A stretch of 52,746 nt of DNA, from the NCBI GenBank assembly GCA_012034805.1, contig JAAUOP010000018.1:1-52746 (forward strand), read 5' to 3'. Of this stretch, positions 37,491 through 46,863 are shown one piece after another. How positions within the stretch are numbered: position 1 is the stretch's first letter; the number at the start of each line of letters is the position of its first letter. The stretch comes from Synechococcales cyanobacterium CRU_2_2. GTDB lineage: Bacteria > Cyanobacteriota > Cyanobacteriia > PCC-9006 > JAAUQQ01. The notes under the pieces were generated by a model, which was given only the letters and a program-made list of their open reading frames with translations, ran no database searches and had not been told where the DNA came from. Made by a program: the position numbers and the translations under genes.

Positions 37491-37749
37491 GAACACCCAT
37501 TTGGCCGCCGCAGGGCCGCGTCATTGGGCACACAGGCTTGGCACAGAGACTAAGATTAGCGCAATCAGAGGCCAAGTGTTCGAGTCAGATTTTTGGGATG
37601 CGATCCCGCGGATCTTGGCGGAGCCCATCGCCCTATGACCGCCATGACCCCAAGCACAAAAGCAAAGCCCTTAAAATAGAATTCACTAGCGGATTCAGAG
37701 AGATCTGGACTCAACCCGCGTCACCCCCTTGGAGCTAGAACAAAAGCCC

Positions 37750-38518
37750 ATGGTTGCCACACCCCCCGCTCGCCCGCTTGCCCTCGCTCAACCCCAAATC
37801 GCTTGGGAAAAGCTGCCGGACAGCTACATTTTGCCGGATGATCCCGTGGACAATATTTATCAACCCCTGCTAGCAGAAGCTCTGCGGGATGGTCTCGGGG
37901 CCATCGGCCTTGCCACCGAGGCCTCCTTGCTACCGACCAACTATGGCATCTGCGCCATCGTGGATGGAAAAATTGCCGTCAAAGCTCCTGACTGGGCCTA
38001 TATTCCCCACATTAGCGTTCCGCGCAGCGAGGTCGACCGCAGCTACACGCCCCAGCTCCAGGGAGATTTCCCCGTCATTGTGATGGAATTTCTCTCGGAA
38101 ACCGATGGAGGTGAATATTCCTCCAAGCAGACCCATCCCCTGGGCAAATGGTTTTTCTATGAGCAGATTCTTAAGGTTCTGACCTATGTCATTTTTGACC
38201 CCGATGGTGGCCTTCTAGAGGTCTATCGGCTTAGGGCAGAACACTACGTTCTAGAACAGCCTGATCCAGAAGGTCGCCATTGGATCGCCGAGATGGGACT
38301 ATTTTTGGGCACCTGGCGAGGCCAACGGGACGATCGCCAGGGTTACTGGTTGCGCTGGTGGATGCCTGACCAGGTGCTTGTTCCTTGGGAAAGAGAGCGG
38401 GCCCAGCAGGCTCGAGCACAGGTGCAGCGAGGAGCGCGATCGCGCCGATCGCCTAGCGGATTACTTACGCGCCCAAGGCATTGACCCTGATCGGTTGAAT
38501 GAAAAATCTCAGATCTAA
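37750..38518 (+). CDS. Uma2-family nuclease-like protein, frameshifted at its C-terminus
   Basis: Uma2 (DUF820) protein: YQPLLAEALRDGL, APDWAYIPH, FPVIVMEFLSETDGGEYSSK (nuclease-core Glu) and YVIFDPDGGLLEVYRL. Near 38429-38433 the reading frame goes from QARAQVQRG to a short alien tail; removing one G (or adding two bases) restores ERDRADRLADYLRAQGIDPD and a stop at 38516-38518, with 255 residues. The shift lies in a dense HIP1-like tract (GCGCGATCGCGCCGATCGC). Start ATG 37750; TTG 37729 is an alternative. The restored coiled tail (Arg/Ala-rich, ending LNEKSQI) is typical of this subgroup. Confidence 0.82.
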
Positions 38519-38689
38519 AGATCTCAGTTGGTTGGAGGATACAATCTCTGCAAAGGGATGAGTCTCGAAAGGCGAAAACCACTGGCTCTCTCGCTGAGCC
38601 CGACTTTATCCATTCGCGGGAGCCCGCGGACTCGCAGGAGAAGAAGGCCAGCTGCTGAGAAGAGCCTGAATCAATCGGGGAGTAAGGGA

Positions 38690-41600
38690 ATGCATCGGAT
38701 TTTGTCTGTTTTCCTGGTGAATAGTTTGGCTGGGGTCATGATGGTGCTGGCGGGGAATGATGCGATTGCGCAACCTGTGATTGTGCCGGATGGAACACTG
38801 GGGGCGGGTGGGTCTGAGGTGATGCGCTTGGGGCCGGTGGATGAGATTGGCGGTGGGGTGGTGCGTGGCCCGAATGTGTTTCATAGTTTTTCGGAATTTG
38901 GGATAGCGGAGGGGCGATCGGCCTATTTTCTGATGCTGAATTCGTCGATTGAGACGATTTTTGCGCGGGTGACGGGGGAGGGGCGCTCGGATATTTTGGG
39001 GACGTTGGGGGTACGAGGAACGGCGGATCTGTTTCTGTTGAATCCGAATGGCATTTTGTTTGGGCCGAATGCGCAATTGGATATTTCTGGAAGTTTTGTT
39101 GGCACAACTGCGGAACGAGTTGAGTTTGGTGAGGGATTGAGTTTTAGTGCGGTGAATCCGCAGGCCGCGCCGTTGCTTCAGATCAATTTGACACCGGGTT
39201 TGCAGTATGGGGCGGTGTCGTTGGGGCAGATTCAAACCCAAGGGTCGTTACAGGTGGGGGGAGACCTGAGCTTGGCGGCACAGTCGGGGGTGCGGGTGCA
39301 AGATTCGGCACAGCAGGCGGTGCGGTTAGATGCGGGCAAGGATTTGGTGATTGAAGGAGGAGAGGTGGCGATCGACACGCTCAGTCATCCGAAAAGTCTC
39401 TTGAGTGCTGGGGGAGACGTGGTGTTGCGATCGCCCAACCCCATCCAAGCGGACGCCCATGTCCGCAGTGGTGGAAGCTTCCGCATTGAACAACTCGACG
39501 GAAGTCTGAATAGCTTTTGGAGTCCCGAGGATCCGATTATCCAGGCGGCGGGGGATATTCAGTTTAATAGTTACACGGGGGCCTCGTTACATCTCTTCGC
39601 TGGGGGCAGTGTGACTTCCACGGGGAAAATTACGATTACGGGGCCGGATGTGTCGGGGAATGCGTTGCAGGAGACGGTGGTGTTGTCGGATGGGACAGCG
39701 GTGTCTGTGGACGGGGTGAATCGTCCGGTGTTGGATATTCGGGCGGGGACGACGGCGAGGCCGTTGAGCCAGGGTGGAGGCGCTGGATTTAACAATGCCC
39801 CGACGGTTTCGGGTGCGACGGGGAGCAATATTCAGTTGGGGCGGGTGGAGGTGAAGGCTCCGAATGGGTTGGTGTTGTTGACGAATCAGTATCAGCCGAA
39901 TTTGACGTTGGCGGCGGGGGATATCAGGGCGCAGGGGATTTTTACGGATCAGCGGACGGGGAATGTCAGACAGACAACGGCTAATTTTGTGGGGAATGGG
40001 GGGGATGTGGCGATCGATGCGAGGGGGAGTATTGCGATCGCCCCCCGCAGCCAAATCAACACATCAGCACTACCCGCAGCCGGCAATGGTGGCAACATCA
40101 CGCTCCTCGCAGGTCAAGCCATCAACCTGAGCAGTCCACCCCCAGCGGGTGCCTCAAACCCAGGCGGCAGTGAATATTTCTTAAGAGTTGACTCTACGGC
40201 CAAGTTTGGTCGTGCGGGAGACATCACGATGAAGGCACCTTCTGTGTTGCTGGATAATGTTGAGTTGATTTCAGAGCTGGATACTAGGGGCAATGGCAGA
40301 TCCGGCAATATGTTGATCGTTGCTGACCAACTGAAAGCTGATAATTTCACTGATTTTTACGCAGATTCCAAAGGCAAAGGAGATGCGGGCTTCATTACAC
40401 TACGAGCCAGAGACATTCAACTTTTGGGAGGGACAAGGCTTAGGTCTCGATTAAGAAATGACGGTAACAATCGGGGTGAAGGTAGGTCTGGGGATATTTT
40501 AATTGTTGCTGATACATTGAAGGCCGACAAAAGCCCACTTAACGATTTTACTGCCAGAATCGATACAGTTTCTGACGGCAAGGGAGATTCTGGGAATATC
40601 CTAATTACAGCGAATTCTCTGGAAATGAATTCTTCTCAATTCAATGCAAGCACGGGTGGCCCCGGCAATGCGGGCAATGTCACGGTGCAGTTGGCCGGTG
40701 ATATGGTGATGCGAGACGCGTCGAGAATTGATAGTAATGGGAGTTCTCAAAAAGGAGTGGCGGGAACGATTTCGATCAATGCTAATTCCCTATCGATGAT
40801 TAATTCAACCATGACCTCACGGGTCAACACCAAAGGTGGAGACAATGGAATTCTTCTGAATTTAAAAGGAGACTTGCTGATTGATGCACGGGTTGATGCG
40901 CGTGGTAACAAAACAGCTGGATTATTCACCGATGCTCGCCAAAACGCAGTGACAGATGCAGGAGAACGCGAGGGAAATATTACGGTCAATGCGGAAAATA
41001 TTACCTTAATCGGGAGTGAAGCTCGAATTCAGGGCGGTTCCATTGGCCTGACAGGGGGTGGAAAAATTACACTGAATGTAAGAGATACACTTCGAGCAAA
41101 TGAAGGTTGGGTAGTAAATGGAGCGGGGGCGAGTTCCACAGGGCCAGCACAAAATCTAACCATCAAAGCCGGTCATCTTGAATTGGTGAATGGAGGTAGA
41201 ATCGAATCTTCTACTCAGTCTACAGGCAGTGGCGGTGTAGTTTCCATTGAAGCCGATACGGTGCTGCTGACCGGTGAAGGAAAAATCCTCACTTATACGA
41301 GTGAATCAGGTGATGCGAGTGATATCAACATCAAAGCGAATCAATCGGTTTATATTGTTCAGGATGGATTGATTCTCAGTGGTGTGATTAATGGTGGAAC
41401 TGGTGATGGTGGAGATATCACGATTGATACTCCCTTGCTTGTTCTAGAATCCGGTGGAAGGATTGAAGCAACTACTGAAGGCGTCAATGTTGATTTGGCC
41501 GCAGCACGATTGAAGGGCAAGCCTTATGGTGACGTTATATTAGATGATAAACCCGTTGCCTACTGGAGTCTAGACGAGACGACAGGAACATTAGCTCCCA

Positions 41601-43684
41601 ACCGAGTGGGCAATGGTTTCGATGGAACCTATCGCGGCAATGTTGACCAATCTGTTCCTGGAATTACTGGAATTACTGGGACAGCTGCTCGGTTTGACGG
41701 CAGGAATGGGGAAATTCGGATCAATGATGATTTGGATTTGGATGGTAAACGTTCCTTTGTTATTGAAGCTTGGATTAAGCCTGATCCCAATAACCCACCC
41801 TCTGAACAAGTTATCTTTGGTTCTCATACTGCTGACAAGGATAACCAAAGTCTTCATCTACGATTACACAAAGACGGAAGGATAGAATTGGGCCTGTGGG
41901 GTGGGAGTGATTTAGAGACACCTGTAGGTCAACTCCCATTTGATAATGAATGGCACCATGTAGTGGCTCGGGTGATTCGTGACCCTGGCATTCCGATTCG
42001 TACAACACGAATAGATATTGATGGCCGAGAAGCTGCTGTCGGTACCAAGGGCCCTTTCGAGGGAGATGGTGCAACAACTCGGATTGGGTCTTGGGGTAGG
42101 GAAGTTTCTCCACAATTCTTCAAAGGTTCAATTGATGAAGTTGCGGTTTATCAGCTCGATATTCGACCTGGGAATGCAGACTTTGGGCCGAATATTGGGT
42201 TATTGGATCGACATTATTTTGCTGGTCTTTTGAGCCAGGGTGTTTCGGTTGAAGCAATTGCTGCTCGATTTCCGGGAGAGGCGAAAGCAGGCAATATTAC
42301 GGTGAATGCTGACGAAGTGAGGATTTCGGGCGTGGCGGCAAATCCGGACAATCGATTTAATCAGGGCTCAGGTACCCGTGGTATTTCCAGTGGCCTTTTT
42401 TCTGGATCTGAACAGCAATTTGCTGGGGCGGGTGGCGAGATTGATGTCAATACTCGTTTGTTGAATATTTCGGATGCTGGCGTCATCAGTTCCACAACTA
42501 TCAGCCAATTCAAAGCTGGAACCATTGATGTCAAAGCTGAACAAGTCAACCTCACTGGTGGTGGACAACTGGTCACGACCTCTCGAAGCGCTGGCGCTGC
42601 AGGCTCTATCAATGTTGAGGCCCAGCAAATTAATTTGTCGGGTGTTGATCCGTTGCATCAGCAAAGAGTAACGGATGCAGGAGAAAAAAGTGGTACACGC
42701 ATCGATGTTGACGGTTCATCGAGTGGGTTCTTTTCTCGCTCCACAGGCAGTGGTGTCGCGGGAAATATTACAGTGAGTGGGACTGAGCAGTTGGAACTAG
42801 ATGATGTAACTATTCAAGATGGCGCAAAAATTGCTGTCGATAGCCAGGGAAGCGGAATCGGCGGCAACATCATTCTCAATTCCCGCAGCCTTGCCCTCGA
42901 CAATGGCCAAATCATCGCTGAATCTGCTAATAGCGATGGTGGCAATATCTTCATTGGTGCCAAACCCACCGATTCCCAATTTGCCAACATCACGGCCAGA
43001 GCACCCGATACCATTCTCCTGCGCCATAACAGCCTCATCTCTGCCACCGCAGGCAATAGCCAAAATCCTGGTAATGGTGGCAACATCACCATCAATAGTC
43101 CCTTCGTCATTGGTCTACCCAACGAAAACAGCGATATTATCGCCAACGCCTTCAGTGGCACGGGTGGCAACATCACCATCAACGCCGCCGCCATTCTCAA
43201 CTTCCAGCTTAACAATGAAGCGAACGTCGATCGCCTCCGCAGCAACACCACCAACGACATCAGTGCCAGTTCCCAATTTGGCAATAGTGGCACCCTCAAT
43301 CTTACTGGATTGGGTGTAGACCCGACCCAAGGCACCACCCAGCTCCCCACCGACCCCAGCTCCCCTCAACCGAGCCAAGGTTGTCAAACGACCAACACCA
43401 CAGGACAAACAAGCCAAGGTGAATTTTTTGCCACCGGACGCGGCGGCCTCCCGCCAAATCCGAGCGATCCGCTGAGCAGCGCTAGCATTCTCGACGACCT
43501 TCGCCTTCCCGCTGCTCTCTCGAACGAACTCGAGGCGGCGGAAGCGGCTCCTGCTGTTGCAACCACGCCGTCTCCCCTCACCGAAGCCACTCACTGGCAA
43601 ATCGATACTCAGGGTAAAGTGATGCTCGCGGCCCAGCCTGCGGCTCCATTCAAGGTTAGTCGCTGTAAGTTGCTGAGTCCATAG
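38690..43684 (+). CDS. Large two-partner-secretion filamentous haemagglutinin with an embedded LamG-like domain
   Basis: A 1,664-residue exoprotein from ATG 38690: signal peptide MHRILSVFLVNSLAGVMMVL with AIAQ cleavage, then a TPS secretion domain (FHSFSEFGIAEGRSAYFL, TADLFLLNPNGILFGPNAQL). A long right-handed beta-helix of GGNITI/GNVTV repeats follows. At about residues 945-1170 a concanavalin/LamG-like domain is inserted (PVAYWSLDETTG, AARFDGRNGEIRI, SFVIEAWIKPD, WHHVVARVI, GSIDEVAVYQLD). The helix resumes, and the C-terminus has the conserved CQTTNTTGQTSQGEFFATGR region. The upstream in-frame stretch is basic and not a signal peptide. It needs a TpsB outer-membrane pore not found here. Intact. 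Confidence 0.93.
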   Translation: MHRILSVFLVNSLAGVMMVLAGNDAIAQPVIVPDGTLGAGGSEVMRLGPVDEIGGGVVRGPNVFHSFSEFGIAEGRSAYFLMLNSSIETIFARVTGEGRSDILGTLGVRGTADLFLLNPNGILFGPNAQLDISGSFVGTTAERVEFGEGLSFSAVNPQAAPLLQINLTPGLQYGAVSLGQIQTQGSLQVGGDLSLAAQSGVRVQDSAQQAVRLDAGKDLVIEGGEVAIDTLSHPKSLLSAGGDVVLRSPNPIQADAHVRSGGSFRIEQLDGSLNSFWSPEDPIIQAAGDIQFNSYTGASLHLFAGGSVTSTGKITITGPDVSGNALQETVVLSDGTAVSVDGVNRPVLDIRAGTTARPLSQGGGAGFNNAPTVSGATGSNIQLGRVEVKAPNGLVLLTNQYQPNLTLAAGDIRAQGIFTDQRTGNVRQTTANFVGNGGDVAIDARGSIAIAPRSQINTSALPAAGNGGNITLLAGQAINLSSPPPAGASNPGGSEYFLRVDSTAKFGRAGDITMKAPSVLLDNVELISELDTRGNGRSGNMLIVADQLKADNFTDFYADSKGKGDAGFITLRARDIQLLGGTRLRSRLRNDGNNRGEGRSGDILIVADTLKADKSPLNDFTARIDTVSDGKGDSGNILITANSLEMNSSQFNASTGGPGNAGNVTVQLAGDMVMRDASRIDSNGSSQKGVAGTISINANSLSMINSTMTSRVNTKGGDNGILLNLKGDLLIDARVDARGNKTAGLFTDARQNAVTDAGEREGNITVNAENITLIGSEARIQGGSIGLTGGGKITLNVRDTLRANEGWVVNGAGASSTGPAQNLTIKAGHLELVNGGRIESSTQSTGSGGVVSIEADTVLLTGEGKILTYTSESGDASDINIKANQSVYIVQDGLILSGVINGGTGDGGDITIDTPLLVLESGGRIEATTEGVNVDLAAARLKGKPYGDVILDDKPVAYWSLDETTGTLAPNRVGNGFDGTYRGNVDQSVPGITGITGTAARFDGRNGEIRINDDLDLDGKRSFVIEAWIKPDPNNPPSEQVIFGSHTADKDNQSLHLRLHKDGRIELGLWGGSDLETPVGQLPFDNEWHHVVARVIRDPGIPIRTTRIDIDGREAAVGTKGPFEGDGATTRIGSWGREVSPQFFKGSIDEVAVYQLDIRPGNADFGPNIGLLDRHYFAGLLSQGVSVEAIAARFPGEAKAGNITVNADEVRISGVAANPDNRFNQGSGTRGISSGLFSGSEQQFAGAGGEIDVNTRLLNISDAGVISSTTISQFKAGTIDVKAEQVNLTGGGQLVTTSRSAGAAGSINVEAQQINLSGVDPLHQQRVTDAGEKSGTRIDVDGSSSGFFSRSTGSGVAGNITVSGTEQLELDDVTIQDGAKIAVDSQGSGIGGNIILNSRSLALDNGQIIAESANSDGGNIFIGAKPTDSQFANITARAPDTILLRHNSLISATAGNSQNPGNGGNITINSPFVIGLPNENSDIIANAFSGTGGNITINAAAILNFQLNNEANVDRLRSNTTNDISASSQFGNSGTLNLTGLGVDPTQGTTQLPTDPSSPQPSQGCQTTNTTGQTSQGEFFATGRGGLPPNPSDPLSSASILDDLRLPAALSNELEAAEAAPAVATTPSPLTEATHWQIDTQGKVMLAAQPAAPFKVSRCKLLSP

Positions 43685-43748
43685 AACTCATTTGCCTTTT
43701 GTTTTGCGATCGCCCTTAAAGCTTATCTCCTCGCCATTTTACATTCAC

Positions 43749-44731
43749 CTAAACACCTGGTGTTTCACTCGCCGCTAGCCTTTGTAGAGCCCGATCGCAA
43801 TCCCGCCCAATCTGCACCCGCAACGCCTCCAGCCCATCAAACTTCTGCTGGGGCCGCAGAAACTCCACCAGCTCCACGGTCAAGCCCTTGCCATAGAGAT
43901 CGCCCTGCCAATCGAGCAAGTGGACTTCGATCGTGACCGATTGGCCGTTGACCGTGGGGCGATCGCCAATATTCATCACCCCAGCCCGAGGCGTTTCTAA
44001 CCCCGGCACCGCCAAACTCGACACCCACACCGCATAGACCCCATGGCAGGGCAAAAACTTTTCCGGCAGGATCTGCAAGTTTGCCGTCGGAAAGCCCAGA
44101 GTGCGGCCCACCTGCTGCCCCGTCACCACCGAACCTCGGAGCTGATAGCGGTAGCCGAGGAGATCCTGAGCAACGGCCACCTCACCTGCTGACAACGCTT
44201 CTCGCACCCGAGAACTACTGATGCGGTGGCCTTGCGACTGCTTGAGTGACACGGTTTCGACGGTCACACCGTAGGGGGCAGCCAGCGATCGCAACGCTTC
44301 TGCCGTGCCTGTCCGCTGCCGACCAAAACAAAAGTCCTGCCCCACACTAATCGATTTGCACTCCAATGCCTGAATCAAAATTTCTTCCACAAAGGCGGCG
44401 GGCGTCAGATTTGCCAAGGCTTGATCAAACGGCAGCAATACCAATTGCTCTACCCCAAGCCGCTCCAAGACCCGAACCTTCTCCGGTGTTGGTGTGAGGA
44501 GCGATCGCAGCTGACCCGAAAAAATGCCTGGGGATGGGGAGAAAAGGTCACCACGGTGCTGTATGTCTTGCGGTAGCCTGGGTCGTCGTGGGCACCCGCC
44601 TGATTCACCCGTCGGCAAAACTCCACCACCGGCAAAATCACCTGCCCATGGCCCCGATGAACACCATCAAAATTGCCTAGCGCCGCAGCCATAGGCTTCA
44701 AAACCCGATTCAGAGAAGAAGCAATCCACAC
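43749..44731 (-). CDS. ribF: Bifunctional riboflavin kinase/FAD synthetase, frameshifted in a homopolymer
   Basis: Makes FMN and then FAD. The FAD synthetase domain begins AALGNFDGVHRGHGQVI and VVTFSPHPQAFF; the frame breaks in the six-A run 44519-44524 (T on the coding strand), and one more base joins it to SGQLRSLLTPTPEKVRVLER. The rest contains ISSSRVREALSAGEV and the riboflavin kinase domain (GRTLGFPTANLQI, GVMNIGDRPTV, EVHLLDWQGDLYGK). Restored length is 327 residues, as expected. The gene should be essential, which argues for sequence error. It follows the haemagglutinin gene convergently. Confidence 0.93.
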
Positions 44732-44797
44732 AATCTAAGCTGGCTCGTTACGCAAGTTGATCAAATGGGTCAGAACGAATAGGTCAGAACGAATGGG

Positions 44798-45455
44798 TCA
44801 GAGCGAATGGTGCACCAGAGCCGAGACCGCAGCCACCTCCAATTCCAGCCCCTCGTGGGCCAACTGGCTGTTGGGCATCGCTTCCTTGGCTGCCAGGGCC
44901 ACCCTGTCCAAAAAATCATTTTTAGGATGACGATACTCGTCGTCGGTATAGGTACAATCGCGAGTCAGGATATCGGCGTCCTTGGCCAAACGCAGCACGT
45001 TTTCGTCGAGGCGATCGGCCAAGTGCTCCGTGTCCGTCACCTAGGCGACGGAGCGTCCTTGGTAATTGACCCGATAGCCAATCATCACCCCAGGATGATT
45101 CAGCAGCGTGGTTTCGAGCATAATCCCTGGGTGGAGCGTGATGCGATCGCCTGGAGTCAGATCACGAAATTGCAAATGACTCGACATCACCTGCAGCGGC
45201 ACCGGAAAATTGGGATGGAGCATCTGCAAGACCAAACGCTGCTCAAGCGTGGAACCATCGCGGGCGATCGCACCATACAGATACAGCTTATTTCCCGGCA
45301 CAAACGCAGGCGCAAAAACGGAAACCCCTGGACGTGATCCCAGTGGTAGTGGCTGAAGAACAAATGAGTCTCCAGTTTTTTTCAAACCTGAGCGATCGGC
45401 CCAAGCGATTTAGCCCCGTGCCAGCATCGAAAATTAAACGCTGCCCCCCACCAAC
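44798..45455 (-). pseudogene. Metallo-beta-lactamase-fold hydrolase, decayed
   Basis: Pieces of one MBL-fold protein appear in four reading-frame segments: GQRLIFDAGTGLNRLG, then THLFFSHYHWDHVQGFPF (the metal-binding HxHxDH), FAPAFVPGNKLYLYGAIARD to NYQGRSVA, and VTDTEHLADRLDENVLRLA. Frame breaks lie at the T7 run 45376-45382, the A5 run 45313-45317 and about 45041-45043. More seriously, the N-terminal 25-30 residues are absent, and about 40 residues with the later His/Asp metal ligands are missing between DDEYRHPK and NDFLDRV. The latter deletion stays in frame and cannot be a base-call slip. I judge this a real pseudogene. Confidence 0.85.
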
Positions 45456-45542
45456 CCTGCTGGGCTATACGGCTGTTAAGATGTACACCAAAGCATAAGG
45501 TATCAAGAGCTTGCAGCGCTCAGATTGTGTGTGAAATTCTCC

Positions 45543-46093
45543 ATGCTAGACTCCACCTCCCCAGCTCCCGTTCACAAGATCGCTTCAGAGTTTCGACGGC
45601 TGGGCTGGGCTAGCTTTTGGTTCCAGACGGTCTTGGGCGTCGTCGCCACGGGGATGTTGCTCCTGGGCGCGGCAGGGCTGGGCAACACCGCCGGGGCTGG
45701 AGGCGGTTTGCTCTTTGCGGTGGCGGGGCTGATTGCCCTGGGCGTCGGGTCCTACCGAGCTTTTCGCAATGCCCGCATGGGTCGCCAGTTGGGCGTTGCC
45801 GACAAAGCGGTCCGCCCCAGCCGAGCCGAGACCCTGACGCTGCTGCGCAAGAGCATCATGGCCAATATGATTGGCCTGGTGCTGATTATTTGGGGGCGGA
45901 GGCATTTTCTGGGGCGCTGTTTTTTAAGGCGGCGAGTTTGGGCTTTGGGGGGCTGGGTTTGCTCAGTGCTGACCCCGGCAAGCTAATTCAGTTGGTGGAT
46001 ATTTTTGTGGTTTTGGCCAATACGCACATCATTGCCGCCCACTTTTTCGGGTTGGCGACGGCGCTTTGGCTGGTGAATCGGGTGGCGCGCTAG
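45543..46093 (+). CDS. DUF3611 family membrane protein, frameshifted
   Basis: A conserved cyanobacterial/plastid protein (183 residues when repaired) with about four membrane helices: WASFWFQTVLGVVATGMLLL, GGLLFAVAGLIALGVGSYRA, MANMIGLVLII and LVDIFVVLANTHIIAAHFFG. The frame breaks at 45890-45892; one more T turns LIIWGRR into LIILGAEAFSGALFF, and the frame then runs to 46093 (TALWLVNRVAR). Start ATG 45543 (MLDSTSPAPVHK). Function unknown; probably in the plasma or thylakoid membrane. Confidence 0.85.
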
Positions 46094-46102
46094 CGCGCTA
46101 GG

Positions 46103-46671
46103 TCAGGGGCTAGCGGGTTCTAGATTCGGCAGGTATTGGGGAGGTTCGACGCCACCGACGCGCTTGGGGGGCCAAAACGGACGGCAGCTCGGCCGATGAT
46201 TTTTTCCCGTGGAACGAAGCCCCAGTAGTGGCTATCGTAGCTGTTGTTGCGATTGTCACCAAAGACAATATATTGCCCTTCCGGAACGACTTCCGGGCCC
46301 CACTGGTAATTGGGCTTTTCGAAAATGTATCGCTCTTGGATGGGTTCCCCGTTGATAAAGACAGTGTTGTTGCGCACTTCCACGGTATCGCCGGGAAGGC
46401 CAATGACCCGCTTGATAAAGGCATCTTTGAAGTCCTGGCGTCGGAGTTCGTCGGTGGGCTGAAAGACAACGATATCGCCCCGTTTGGGTTCGTCGAAGCG
46501 ATAGCCCACTTTGTCGATGATGAGGCGATCGTTAATTTCGAGGGTGGGCAGCATGGAGCCCGAGGGGATATAGCGCGCTTCGGCGACAAAGGTGCGGATG
46601 CCGAACGCCAGCAAAGCGCTCAGACCAACAGTTTTGAGTCCCTCGACCCAAGGATTTTCCTGATCTGCCAT
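46103..46671 (-). CDS. lepB: Signal peptidase I, C-terminal frameshift
   Basis: Removes signal peptides at the membrane surface. One N-terminal membrane helix (VGLSALLAFGIRTFVAEARY), catalytic Ser in YIPSGSMLPTLE, Lys in KDAFIKRVIGLPGD, and GDNRNNSYDSHYWG. In the four-A run 46174-46177 (T on the coding strand) a base is missing: unrepaired, the protein ends RFGPPSASVASN; repaired it ends RFWPPKRVGGVEPPQYLPNL and stops at 46103, with 189 residues. All catalytic parts precede the break. Divergent from pyrC. Not all lepB paralogues are essential. Confidence 0.95.
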
Positions 46672-46863
46672 AGATAAACCAACCTTCCTGTTCTGAACCG
46701 ATGACTAAGAAAATATCGAACGAGCATCGAACAAACTATCGATATCGAGCACCTTGAACCAACATTATATTGCCCCTTTTGCGGACTCCTGTTTATTTTG
46801 GAGCGGTCTGGGAGGGGGGCATGGCATGATCGTCCGAGTCCTGATCGTTTGAGCGAACCAGAT

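Noticed and set aside
37388..37531. N-terminal extension of lysyl-tRNA synthetase ([15 protein letters not shown]...)
   Set aside because: It is the translation of a degenerate 14-15-bp tandem repeat; the family start is at 37387.
38606..39241. 211-residue antisense ORF within the haemagglutinin gene
   Set aside because: Low-complexity, His/Pro/Arg-rich translation opposite a GC-biased repeat gene; shadow ORF.
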